This document shows positions 40,913 to 49,500 of a stretch of 64,000 nt of DNA, piece after piece. Below the pieces are notes generated by a model. It was not told where the DNA came from. It did no database searches and worked only from the letters and a program-made list of their open reading frames with translations. The stretch comes from DATBLE01 sp963775695. Its GTDB lineage: Bacteria > Actinomycetota > Thermoleophilia > Gaiellales > Gaiellaceae. Location: NCBI GenBank assembly GCA_963775695.1, contig CAVZJU010000003.1, positions 1-64,000 of the forward strand, given 5' to 3'. Position 1 is the first letter of the stretch. The number at the start of each line of letters is the position of its first letter. Both the position numbers and the translations under genes were made by a program.

Positions 40913-41354
40913 CTCCGGGCAGCCGGCCGAGCAGGTCGACGAGCGTGTCGAGCTCATCGGCGGAGAAACGCTCCTCGAAGATCTCGCGGATCTGCCCGAC
41001 GTGGGTCCGGCCCGCCGATTCGAGCCGCTCGCGCCCCTCGTCGGTCAGCACCGCGTAGGTGACCCGAGCGTCGCTGTCGCAGTTGCCCTTGCGCACCCAG
41101 CCGTCGCGCTCGAGCCCGTCGAGCAGGCGCGTCACGCCGGACGGCGTCAGCATCAGCCGCTCGGCAAGGTCGACCCGGCGCAGCGACCCCTCCTCGGCGT
41201 GCGAGAGGTGGAGCAACGCCTCGTAGTCGTTGATGGTCAGGCCGTGCTCGGTGACGAGCCGGGCGGACAGTTCCCGCGAAAGGCTCGAATGCGCGCGCAG
41301 CAGCCGCGAGAACACGCTCACTGATGTTTGACCGGTCAATACTTGACTACTCAT
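40881..41354 (-). CDS. MarR-family transcriptional regulator
   Basis: A 157-residue winged-helix regulator with GLTINDYEALLHLSHAEEGSLRRVDLAERLMLTPSGVTRLLDGLERDGWVRK (about 38-90). It is divergent from the YceI gene and likely regulates it. From the ATG at 41354 the palindrome TTGACCGGTCAA falls in codons 6-9; a GTG at 41321 would place it upstream of the coding region and keep the helical start (VFSRLLRAHS), so that may be the true start. Confidence 0.82.
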   Translation of the reverse strand: MSSQVLTGQTSVSVFSRLLRAHSSLSRELSARLVTEHGLTINDYEALLHLSHAEEGSLRRVDLAERLMLTPSGVTRLLDGLERDGWVRKGNCDSDARVTYAVLTDEGRERLESAGRTHVGQIREIFEERFSADELDTLVDLLGRLPGATGSGESCSP

Positions 41355-41370
41355 GCGTTCCTGCTACCAT
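41328..41370 (+). promoter_or_regulatory. YceI promoter with overlapping palindrome
   Basis: TTGACT (41343-41348) and TACCAT (41365-41370) with a 16-base spacer point rightward, 43 bases before the yceI-like ATG. The palindrome TTGACCGGTCAA (41328-41339) lies directly upstream and continues into CAATACTTGACTACTCATG, so a MarR dimer bound there would touch the -35 box. Confidence 0.5.
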
Positions 41371-41412
41371 TGCTTGCGTCCACAAATAATGATAGCGCAA
41401 CGAAAGGATCTC

Positions 41413-41952
41413 ATGAGCACCATCACCGTCACCGAGCAGATCGTCCCGACCGGGACGTGGACGCTCGACAGGACGCACTCCAGCCTCGCCTACTCCATCC
41501 GGCACAGCGGGGTGTCGTTCTTCAGGGGCGGCCTCACCGACTTCGCGGCGACACTCGAGGACGTCCGGCTGTCCGGCTCGGCCGACGTCGCCAGCATCAC
41601 CGTCCAGGACGAGAACCTCGAGGGGCACCTGCTCTCGCCCGACTTCTTCGACGCAGAGCGGTTCCCGCGGGTCTCGTTCGCGTCCACCGACATCCGGCGC
41701 GACGGCGACGGGCTCGTCGTCGACGGCGAGCTGGAGATCCGGGGCGCGAAGCAGCCCGTCACGCTCACGGGCTCGCTCGCCGGCCCCGTCGCCGGCCCGG
41801 CCGGCGACAAGATCGGCCTCCACCTGGAGACCGTGATCGACCGGACGTCCTTCGGGATGACCTGGAACATGGAGCTTCCCGGCGGCGGCTCGATCCTCGG
41901 GAACGAGGTCACGCTCATCGCCGACCTCGAGCTCGTGAAGGCGCAGGCGTAA
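41413..41952 (+). CDS. YceI-family lipocalin-like protein
   Basis: A 179-residue YceI protein: GTWTLDRTHSSLAYSIRHSGVSFFRGGL at the start, FASTDIRRDGDG, and DRTSFGMTWNMELPGG near the end are family hallmarks. YceI proteins bind polyisoprenoid or similar lipids in a beta-barrel; this one has no signal peptide. The ATG at 41413 is preceded by AAAGGATCTC. It heads a short operon with the FMN reductase 5 bases downstream, suggesting a redox or quinone-stress role under MarR control. Confidence 0.86.
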   Translation: MSTITVTEQIVPTGTWTLDRTHSSLAYSIRHSGVSFFRGGLTDFAATLEDVRLSGSADVASITVQDENLEGHLLSPDFFDAERFPRVSFASTDIRRDGDGLVVDGELEIRGAKQPVTLTGSLAGPVAGPAGDKIGLHLETVIDRTSFGMTWNMELPGGGSILGNEVTLIADLELVKAQA

Positions 41953-41956
41953 CGAG

Positions 41957-42514
41957 ATGAGAGTCCTCGGCATCAACGGGAGCCTGCGGCGTGACTCGCA
42001 CAACCGCAGGCTCCTGCTCGAGGCGGCCGAGCTCCTGCCCGCCGGTGTCGAGCTCGAGCTCTACGACGAGCTGAAGGCACTGCCGCCGTACGACGAGGAC
42101 GACGACGGCGAGGAGGCCGACCCCGCTGTCGAGCGGCTACGTGATGTGGTCGCCCGGGCGGACGCGATCCTGATCGCGACGCCCGAGTACAACGCGTCGA
42201 TCCCCGGCCAGCTCAAGAACGCGATCGACTGGGCGTCGCGCCCGCGCGGCGCCGCCGCGATCGCGAACAAGCCCGTCGCGGTGATCGGCACGAGCATCGG
42301 CTCGTTCGGCGGCGTCTGGGCGCAGGAGGAGCTCCGCAAGGTCCTACGCACCGCCGGCGCCAGGGTCGTCGACGGCCGGATCGCCGTTCCCCGCGCACAC
42401 GTCCGGCTCGCCGAGGACGGCTACCTGCTCGACGACGAGCTCCGCGAGCGGGCACAGGCGCTGGTCGACACGCTGCTGGGCGAGGTCCGGCCGGCGTGGG
42501 TCGTGGCAGCCTGA
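41957..42514 (+). CDS. NAD(P)H-dependent FMN reductase
   Basis: A 185-residue flavodoxin-fold reductase of the SsuE/WrbA-like FMN_red family. The FMN phosphate loop is LGINGSLRRDSHNRRLL (about 4-20), and PEYNASIPGQLKNAIDWASR (about 75-94) is the second flavin contact. It probably reduces quinones, azo compounds or metals with NAD(P)H. Confidence 0.85.
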   Translation: MRVLGINGSLRRDSHNRRLLLEAAELLPAGVELELYDELKALPPYDEDDDGEEADPAVERLRDVVARADAILIATPEYNASIPGQLKNAIDWASRPRGAAAIANKPVAVIGTSIGSFGGVWAQEELRKVLRTAGARVVDGRIAVPRAHVRLAEDGYLLDDELRERAQALVDTLLGEVRPAWVVAA

Positions 42515-42538
42515 GCTGCTCTTTGCCACGATCCGGGC

Positions 42539-43351
42539 GTGGGGGATCGGCAGGGGTACGTCCTCGGAACCGAGCCTGACGAGCTCGCCCGGCTCGACGC
42601 GCAGGCGGCGTTCTACGAGCCTGCGACCTCGCGGTTCCTGGTGGCCGCAGGCATCGAGCCGGGGATGCGCCTGCTCGATCTCGGCACCGGGCTCGGCCAC
42701 GTCGCCCGGCTGGCGGCGGCCCTCGTCGGGCCGGCCGGCGAAGTCGTCGGTGTCGACGCCCAGCCCAGCCTGCTGGCGATCGCGGAGGAACGGACGGCCG
42801 AGGCCGGCCTCGAGAACGTCCGCTTCGTCGCGGGCGACGTTCGCGAGTACCGCGATGAGCGGCGGTTCGACGCCGTTGTCGGCCGGCTGATCCTCTTCCA
42901 TCTCGCGGATCCGGTCGCCGTCGTGCGCCACCACGCCGTCCAGCTCGAGCCGAACGGCGTCCTCGTTGCGATCGATTTCGACGTCGGCGCCTGTCGATCC
43001 GAGCCTCCCATCCCGCTGTTCCAGGCGGCACTCGACTTCGTGCTCACGTCCTTCAGGCGCGGGGGCGCGAACCCGGTGATCGGCACACGGCTCGCGTCGT
43101 TCCTCGCCGCCGCCGGTCTCGCCGATGTCTCCTCGTTCGGCATCCAGACGTACGTGCCGCCGGACGACCCGCGCGGGCCGCGCCTCCTGGCGGCCGTGGT
43201 CGTCACGCTCGCCGGCGCGATGGGCGCGGGTCTCCCTCCGGAGCTCACGCCGCTCGAGACGCTCGAGCAGCGGCTCGGCGACCTGCTGAGAGAGGCCGAT
43301 TCGGTGCTGCTGATGCCGACGCTGGCCGGCGCGTGGGGCCGGGCGGCGTAG
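42539..43351 (+). CDS. SAM-dependent methyltransferase
   Basis: A 270-residue class I methyltransferase with motif I LLDLGTGLGHVARLAAALV (about 43-61), VGVDAQPSLLAIAEERTAEAGLENVRF, and RLILFHLADPVAVVRHHA. The N-terminal YVLGTEPDELARLDAQA is common in actinobacterial methyltransferases that act on small molecules. It is unrelated in detail to the one at 40313. The start is GTG 42539. Confidence 0.8.
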   Translation: MGDRQGYVLGTEPDELARLDAQAAFYEPATSRFLVAAGIEPGMRLLDLGTGLGHVARLAAALVGPAGEVVGVDAQPSLLAIAEERTAEAGLENVRFVAGDVREYRDERRFDAVVGRLILFHLADPVAVVRHHAVQLEPNGVLVAIDFDVGACRSEPPIPLFQAALDFVLTSFRRGGANPVIGTRLASFLAAAGLADVSSFGIQTYVPPDDPRGPRLLAAVVVTLAGAMGAGLPPELTPLETLEQRLGDLLREADSVLLMPTLAGAWGRAA

Positions 43352-43354
43352 CGC

Positions 43355-43624
43355 CTACGAGCCGGCGAGATCGGGGGGAGCCAGCTCTGCCAGGCGATCC
43401 AGCGCGGCCCGGGCGGCCTCGACGTCCCGCACGCTCTCCAGCTCGCGGCGCAAGTCGAGCAGGTAGCGGGCAAGCTGAGGGTCGTCGATCTGGACACCGA
43501 GACGCTCGATCGCGCACCCCGCCTCGACCACCGCGCCGCCGTGCTCCCAGAAGGCGCACCATCCGCGTGGGCACTCCTCGTCGTTGCCGACCACGACCGA
43601 GAGCGAGCACAACTTCGGTTCCAT
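43355..43624 (-). CDS. Small Cys-containing protein
   Basis: An 89-residue protein of unknown family with four Cys in the first half (KLCSLSVVV, EECPRGWCAFWE, AGCAIERL), possibly a small metal-binding site, and a helical C-terminal half. It is convergent with the methyltransferase and 18 bases from VKOR. There is no signal peptide. Confidence 0.55.
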   Translation of the reverse strand: MEPKLCSLSVVVGNDEECPRGWCAFWEHGGAVVEAGCAIERLGVQIDDPQLARYLLDLRRELESVRDVEAARAALDRLAELAPPDLAGS

Positions 43625-43642
43625 GCCCGTGACTATGGGCCG

Positions 43643-44104
43643 TCAGCTGCGGGCTGCCATCGGTGGCAACTCGGTACCGCCCTGCGGCCTTCCCGCAAGG
43701 CGCCGCAGGCGCTCCGCCGACAGGACCGCGAGCACCGCCAGGATTGCGTCGCTCGCCAGGCACCACTGGCAGATCGCGTCGATGACCGCGACCTGGATCA
43801 CGATCAGGTAGATCCCGAACACCAGTCCGCCGAAGACGATCGCCGCACCGATCGCGGCCGCCTCGACGCGCGCGGAGAGAGCGGTCGCGAACACTCCCAG
43901 ATAGGCGACGAGGCCCAGCACCGCGACCGGCACGCCTGCCGCCTTCGCGTACTTCGAGTGCTGGACGGTCTCGCAGCCGCCCGTTGTACACGCGATCCGC
44001 GTTCCGGTGTAGCGCGTGTACACGAGGTACGCGGCGACGGCTGCTCCGGCCAGTGCGACCAGCGCGATCGCCGCACGGAGGCGTCGATCGGCTTCGTCTC
44101 TCAC
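43643..44104 (-). CDS. VKOR-family thiol oxidase partner
   Basis: A 153-residue membrane protein of the vitamin K epoxide reductase family with four helices. The loop Cys pair lies in ACTTGGCETVQHSKYA (about 36-52) and the catalytic CxxC is CQWC in AVIDAICQWCLASDA (about 110-124). It reoxidises a DsbA-like protein with quinone. The GTG at 44104 overlaps the stop of the DsbA-like gene (GTGA), so the pair is co-translated. Actinobacteria use VKOR in place of DsbB. Confidence 0.88.
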   Translation of the reverse strand: MRDEADRRLRAAIALVALAGAAVAAYLVYTRYTGTRIACTTGGCETVQHSKYAKAAGVPVAVLGLVAYLGVFATALSARVEAAAIGAAIVFGGLVFGIYLIVIQVAVIDAICQWCLASDAILAVLAVLSAERLRRLAGRPQGGTELPPMAARS

Positions 44105-44862
44105 TGCGTGAGCGAGTCGAGCGTCGGCCGGAAGGCTGCCGGCGTGAGCGCGGTCAGCGGCACCTGCTGAAGCGTGCCGCCGGTGCGGCCGGCGAAGAAC
44201 ATGGGCGTCCGGTCCACGCGACCATTCGTCGCCTGCTGCTCCGACGCCGCGAGCGCTGCGTCGACATCGGCCGACTGCCGGTCGGCCATCATCTTCTGCG
44301 TGTCGAAACCGGGGATCGAATGGCCGATCCTGCGCAGGAGGTCGTCGGTGATCCAGCCCGAGTTCTCCGCACCCTGGCTGTTGTAGAGGAGGTCGAGGAA
44401 GTTCCAGAGCTTCCCCTGGAGGCCGGCGGCGTACATCGCCCTCAGCCCGGCCTCGGAGTTCTGTCCGATGATCGGGATCCCGAACATGACGAGCTTGACC
44501 TTGCCGGTGCGGACGTACTCCTTGACGATCGCCGGCAGGGTGTCCAGCTGGTACTGGCGGCAGTAGGGGCACTGCGGGTCGGCGAACTCGATCATCGTCA
44601 CCTTCGCGTCCGGCTTGCCGAGCTGGTTCAGCTGCTGGGGAACGCCGCGGAAGAGAGCCTCGGTGGCGGCCGCGCCCGGTGCCTTCGTCAGCGCCGGGGT
44701 GGATCCGCCGGTCGTGGCCGACGTCGTGGCCGGAACGGACGGCGTGGTCTCCGCGCCCGACGACCCGATCACGCTGACCAGGATGAGCGCGGTCGCGATC
44801 ACCAGGGCGGCGGAGCCGACGCCCACGTAGAGCAGGTTGCGACCGTGGAAGAAGCGCTTCAT
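44101..44862 (-). CDS. Membrane-anchored DsbA-like thiol:disulfide oxidoreductase
   Basis: A 253-residue protein: one N-terminal membrane helix (about 12-32), an Ala/Thr/Pro-rich linker (about 35-65), and a thioredoxin-like DsbA domain with the active site FADPQCPYCRQYQ (about 92-104) and the cis-Pro loop VDRTPMFFAG. It oxidises exported proteins and is recharged by the VKOR protein encoded next. The ATG at 44862 gives a normal anchor. The frame is open upstream, but that part covers repeat copy C and is not coding. Confidence 0.87.
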   Translation of the reverse strand: MKRFFHGRNLLYVGVGSAALVIATALILVSVIGSSGAETTPSVPATTSATTGGSTPALTKAPGAAATEALFRGVPQQLNQLGKPDAKVTMIEFADPQCPYCRQYQLDTLPAIVKEYVRTGKVKLVMFGIPIIGQNSEAGLRAMYAAGLQGKLWNFLDLLYNSQGAENSGWITDDLLRRIGHSIPGFDTQKMMADRQSADVDAALAASEQQATNGRVDRTPMFFAGRTGGTLQQVPLTALTPAAFRPTLDSLTQ

Positions 44863-44956
44863 CGATAGCCCATGTTCAGGGTAGATGCACTCCGGGTCCC
44901 CGCATCCGTGACAACCCACAGCGGCGATCCGGGATCGGCATGATTGCGCCCGATGG

Positions 44957-45126
44957 TCACTCGCCTTCGACTCGCTCCCGTGGGGGAAACCATTTTTCTC
45001 TCGCGCGGCGACGCCGCGCATGCGAGGGCGCCGGCCGCGGGTGGACTGGCCGCGGCCGGCTTTCCCCCACGAGCCCCCTTCTTCCAGAGGCCGACTTCGT
45101 CGGGGAACCTCCCGGTTCCCCTGGGA
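44957..45126 (+). repeat. Dispersed hairpin repeat, composite copy C
   Basis: CGTGGGGGAAA (44979-44989) pairs with TTTCCCCCACG (45061-45071) around a 71-base loop holding GCGCGGC-GAC-GCCGCGC and CCGGCCGCGG/CCGCGGCCGG hairpins. The flanks CTCGCCTTCGACTCGCTC (5') and GAGCCCCCTTCTTCC (3') match the other copies. A second small hairpin, GGGGAACC (45102-45109) with GGTTCCCC (45114-45121), follows. It fills most of the 296-base gap between the DsbA-like and threonine dehydrogenase genes; I see no gene in that gap. Confidence 0.7.
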
Positions 45127-45158
45127 CCCCTCCCCACTCATAGGCGAGAAGGCGGCCT

Positions 45159-46280
45159 GTGAGCGACACGATGCTCGCGCTGCGGAAGCCGGCCGCCGAG
45201 GCGGGCCTGCGGCTCGACGAGGTCCCCGTGCCGGAGCCGGCGGCGGACGAGGTGCTGGTCGAGGTCGAGACGGCCAGCATCTGTGGCACCGACCTCCACA
45301 TCTTCGGCTGGGACGAGTGGTCGCAAGGCCGGATCGTCCCGCCGCTGACGCTGGGTCACGAGTTTGCGGGCACGGTGGTCGAGACCGGCACGCTCGTGCG
45401 CAACGTCTCCGCCAGCGACTACGTCTCCGCGGAGAGCCACATCACCTGCGGCGCCTGCTTCCAGTGCCGGACGGGTCATGCGCACATGTGCGAGCGCACA
45501 CGCATCCTCGGCGTCGACCGCGACGGGGCGTTCGCGCGCTACGTCGCCGTCCCCGAGTCGGTGATCTGGCGCAACGACCGGACGAAGCTGCCGCCCGAGA
45601 TCGCCACCCTCCAGGAGCCCTTCGGCAACGCCGTCTTCGCCACCTCCGAGCAGGATCTGGCCGGGCGGTCGATCGCGGTGCTGGGCTGCGGGCCGATCGG
45701 GCTGTTCACGATCGGGATCGCCCGGGCCTCCGGCACGGCGTCGGTGGCTGCGGCCGACCGTACGCCGTTCCGGCTGGGCCTGGCGGAGACGATGGGCGCG
45801 AGCGCGACCGTCAACGTCGACGAGACTCCCGACACCGCCGGCTGGTTCCTCGAGCAGAACGAGGGCCTCGGCTACGACGTCGTCTTCGAGATGTCCGGCT
45901 CGCCCCGCGCCATCGCCGACTCGTTCCGCATCGCCCGCAACGGCGGGCGTGTGATCCTGTTCGGGATCCCCGCGCGACCGGTCGAGATCGACGTCGCCCA
46001 GGCGCTGATCTTCAAGAACCTGAGCGTGCTCGCGGTGAACGGCCGCAAGATCTTCGAGACCTGGTACCGGACGCGCTGGCTGCTGGAGAGCGGCGTCGTC
46101 GACGTCCGGCCGCTGATCACGAAGGAGCTGCCGCTCGAGGAGTACGAGGAGGCGTTCGCGCTGCTCGCCGCGGGCGAGGCCTGCAAGATCGTGATCTACC
46201 CGGGCGGCCGCGCCCCCACCGAGGCGGCCGAGCCGCTGCGCGAGCGGGTGCCGCTCGAAGGCCGGTGGCAACATAGGTAA
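45159..46280 (+). CDS. tdh: L-threonine 3-dehydrogenase (zinc alcohol-dehydrogenase family)
   Basis: A 373-residue medium-chain dehydrogenase. ICGTDLHIFGWDEWSQGRI (about 42-60) carries the catalytic-zinc Cys and is characteristic of threonine dehydrogenase; GHEFAG follows. The structural-zinc Cys cluster is CGACFQCRTGHAHMC (about 101-115), and the NAD fold has VLGCGPIGLFTIG. It oxidises threonine to 2-amino-3-ketobutyrate, which the Kbl enzyme encoded 153 bases downstream splits. Start GTG 45159. Confidence 0.87.
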   Translation: MSDTMLALRKPAAEAGLRLDEVPVPEPAADEVLVEVETASICGTDLHIFGWDEWSQGRIVPPLTLGHEFAGTVVETGTLVRNVSASDYVSAESHITCGACFQCRTGHAHMCERTRILGVDRDGAFARYVAVPESVIWRNDRTKLPPEIATLQEPFGNAVFATSEQDLAGRSIAVLGCGPIGLFTIGIARASGTASVAAADRTPFRLGLAETMGASATVNVDETPDTAGWFLEQNEGLGYDVVFEMSGSPRAIADSFRIARNGGRVILFGIPARPVEIDVAQALIFKNLSVLAVNGRKIFETWYRTRWLLESGVVDVRPLITKELPLEEYEEAFALLAAGEACKIVIYPGGRAPTEAAEPLRERVPLEGRWQHR

Positions 46281-46343
46281 CGCTCGCCTTCGGCTCGCTC
46301 TCATGGGGGGAACAGCCGGTTCCCCCCATGGGCCCCCCTCCCT
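46281..46343 (+). repeat. Dispersed hairpin repeat, copy D
   Basis: Starts CGCTCGCCTTCGGCTCGCTC, then arms CATGGGGGGAAC (46302-46313) and GTTCCCCCCATG (46319-46330), then GGCCCCCCTCCCT. It matches copy A on the opposite strand. It lies directly after the threonine dehydrogenase stop and before kbl, inside a presumed operon. Confidence 0.8.
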
Positions 46344-46433
46344 GACCAGGCTCGCACCCCAGGAATCGTTGGGTACTGCGGCCGCCATGTCGGCCGCGAC
46401 GGCGGACTTCAACCGCCGTACCGGAGTCGATCG

Positions 46434-47624
<1,191 letters not shown>

Positions 47625-47638
47625 CAGGAGGGAGTTCG

Positions 47639-48280
47639 ATGGACGGGTACACGGTGGCGCAGATCGACGAGATCGACGAGATCGACGACGGCCGGGTGCC
47701 GATGAGGCCCGTGCGGCACCACCTCGGGATCCAGGCGTACGGGGCAAACGCGTTCACGGGTAAGAAGGCAGGCGACCGGCTCATCAACGAGCACGACGAG
47801 TCCGGCGAGAACGACCGCCACGAGGAGCTCTACGTCGTGGTCAAGGGGCATGCACGCTTCGAGGTCGGAGACGACACGGTCGACGCGCCCCAGGGCACGC
47901 TCGTCTTCGTCCAGCCCGACCTCAAGCGAACGGCGTTCGCCGAGGAAGCCGGCACCACGCTGCTGGCGATCGGCGCCGCCGCCGGGCAGGCCTACGAGCC
48001 GGGCGGCTGGGAGATCTGGGCGCCCCTCAACGGCCTCTACCAGGCGGGCGACTACGCGGGTGTGGCGGACAAGGGCCGCGAGTCGATCGAGGCGTCCGGG
48101 TATCCGATGCCGCTCTACAACCTCGCCTGCTGCGAGAGCCTGGCAGGGCGGCCCCAGGATGCGGTCGGCCACCTGCGCATTGCGCTCGAGCGCCGCCCCC
48201 CGCTGAAGGAGCTCGCGCGCGAGGACTCCGACTTCGACTCGATCCGCGACGAGTCCGGCTTCAAGGAACTGGTCGGCTGA
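47639..48280 (+). CDS. Cupin-domain protein with TPR-like C terminus, first paralog
   Basis: A 213-residue protein. A cupin barrel (about 25-120: RHEELYVVVKGHARFEVGD and PQGTLVFVQPDLKRTAFAEE) is followed by a helical TPR-like stretch (YQAGDYAGVADKGRESIEASGYPMPLYNLACCESLAGRPQDAVGHLRIAL, about 141-190). The first cupin motif lacks the usual His pair, so metal binding is doubtful. AGGAGGGAG six bases before the ATG is a strong ribosome binding site. Its stop overlaps the start of the second paralog by one base. Confidence 0.75.
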   Translation: MDGYTVAQIDEIDEIDDGRVPMRPVRHHLGIQAYGANAFTGKKAGDRLINEHDESGENDRHEELYVVVKGHARFEVGDDTVDAPQGTLVFVQPDLKRTAFAEEAGTTLLAIGAAAGQAYEPGGWEIWAPLNGLYQAGDYAGVADKGRESIEASGYPMPLYNLACCESLAGRPQDAVGHLRIALERRPPLKELAREDSDFDSIRDESGFKELVG

Positions 48281-48915
48281 TGAGCAGCTATCAGCTCGCG
48301 CGCATCGAGGAGATCGAGGGCGTCGACTACCGCGAGGACACGTCGCTGCGGCCCGTGCGGCACCACCTCGGGATCACCGCCTTTGGGACGAACGGCTGGA
48401 TCGGCGAGAACGTCGGCGACCGGCTGGTGCCCTCGCACGAGGAGGATCCGGGCAACGAGGAGCTCTACGTCGTCCTGCGCGGCCGCGCGCGGTTCGAGAT
48501 CGACGGCGAGACGGTGGACGCGCCGGCGGGCACGCTCGTCTTCTGCCGGCCGGCGGCGAACCGGACCGCCTTCGCCGAAGAGGCCGGCACGACCGTCCTC
48601 GCGGTCGGCAGCACCGTCGGCCAGCCGTACCACGGAGGCGGCTGGGAGGTCTGGGCGCCGTTCCATCCCCGGTACGAGGCGGGCGAGTACGACGCGGTGA
48701 TCGACAGCGCCCGGGAGACACTCGAGGCGAGCGGGTACGCCGCGCCGCTCTATAACCTCGCCTGCTGCGAGGCGCTGGCCGGGCGGACCGATGACGCGAT
48801 CGGCCATCTGCGGGTCGCGATCGAGAAGCGGCCGAGCCTCCGTGACCTCGCGAAGGAGGACACCGACCTCGATCCGCTCCGCGAGGAGGCGGGCTTCAAG
48901 GAGCTCGTCAGCTAG
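48280..48915 (+). CDS. Cupin-domain protein with TPR-like C terminus, second paralog
   Basis: A 211-residue paralog of the preceding gene with the same order: RPVRHHLGI near residue 27, cupin motif EELYVVLRGRARFEIDGE, then YNLACCEALAGRTDDAIGHLRVAIEKRPSLRDLAKEDTDLDPLREEAGFKELV. The tail is almost superposable on the first copy, so this is a recent tandem duplication. The function of the pair is unknown; they follow the threonine catabolic genes by 14 bases. Confidence 0.75.
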   Translation: MSSYQLARIEEIEGVDYREDTSLRPVRHHLGITAFGTNGWIGENVGDRLVPSHEEDPGNEELYVVLRGRARFEIDGETVDAPAGTLVFCRPAANRTAFAEEAGTTVLAVGSTVGQPYHGGGWEVWAPFHPRYEAGEYDAVIDSARETLEASGYAAPLYNLACCEALAGRTDDAIGHLRVAIEKRPSLRDLAKEDTDLDPLREEAGFKELVS

Positions 48916-49369
48916 CGAGTCGCATCAGCGAGTTCCGGGCCTGGCGGAGCAGAGAGGCGGTCTCGAGAGCCTCGCTCGCTGCGGTGACGAGCAGGGACGG
49001 CCGCTCGAGCTTGACCGCCCGGGTGAAGAGCGCCGAGGCGTGGCGGAGGTGGGCACAGGCCTCGTGAAGACGTGTGCTGGCGTCCAGCTCCCGGGGCGAG
49101 GGCTGGCCCAGATGCCCGAGCTGCTCGCCGCAGCTGTCGATGTACGTGTAGCCCAGGAGCGCCTCGTACAGGTGCGAGCCGTCGTGCAGGGTGAGTGGGC
49201 CGACGCCTGCGTTGGTGATCCGGGAAAGCGCCTCGTCGAGGCCGTCGAGCAGGATCAGGGCCTGGTCGGCCCAAAACCGCTCGAGCGGGCTGTCCGCGCC
49301 CGGCGGAGCGGGCGTCGAGCCGCACCCGGGGAGCACGAGGAGCACGAGGACGAGCGCGAGCCGGAGCAT
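48908..49369 (-). CDS. Lipoprotein of unknown function
   Basis: A 153-residue lipoprotein. The signal peptide LRLALVLVLLVLPGC ends in a lipobox (LPGC, Cys at about 16), so it is anchored on the outer face of the membrane. The rest is mostly helical with two further Cys (YIDSCGEQ, HEACAHL), a probable disulfide. The ATG at 49369 is preferred because it puts the signal peptide at the start. It converges on the second cupin paralog with an 8-base overlap. Confidence 0.7.
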   Translation of the reverse strand: MLRLALVLVLLVLPGCGSTPAPPGADSPLERFWADQALILLDGLDEALSRITNAGVGPLTLHDGSHLYEALLGYTYIDSCGEQLGHLGQPSPRELDASTRLHEACAHLRHASALFTRAVKLERPSLLVTAASEALETASLLRQARNSLMRLAS

Positions 49370-49406
49370 CGCCCCGCACACGGTCGCGCGCGGCTCGGCG
49401 GGCGTC

Positions 49407-49452
49407 AAGTCCCGACGGCAACACAGCCTTAACGCATGCGCTACCGGGACTT
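49407..49452. promoter_or_regulatory. Inverted repeat in the divergent lipoprotein/ABC gap
   Basis: AAGTCCCG (49407-49414) and CGGGACTT (49445-49452) form 8-bp arms 30 bases apart in the 131-base gap between the divergent lipoprotein and exporter genes. It could be a regulator site or DNA loop; no clear promoter boxes are visible. Confidence 0.3.
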
Positions 49453-49500
49453 AAACCAATGCCGGCCGGGGCCTGGCCCTCGTTTGGTAGACAGGGGACT

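Noticed and set aside
44863..45141. N-terminal extension of the DsbA-like frame
   Set aside because: It covers repeat copy C and gives a Cys-rich non-family stretch before a normal membrane-anchor start at 44862.
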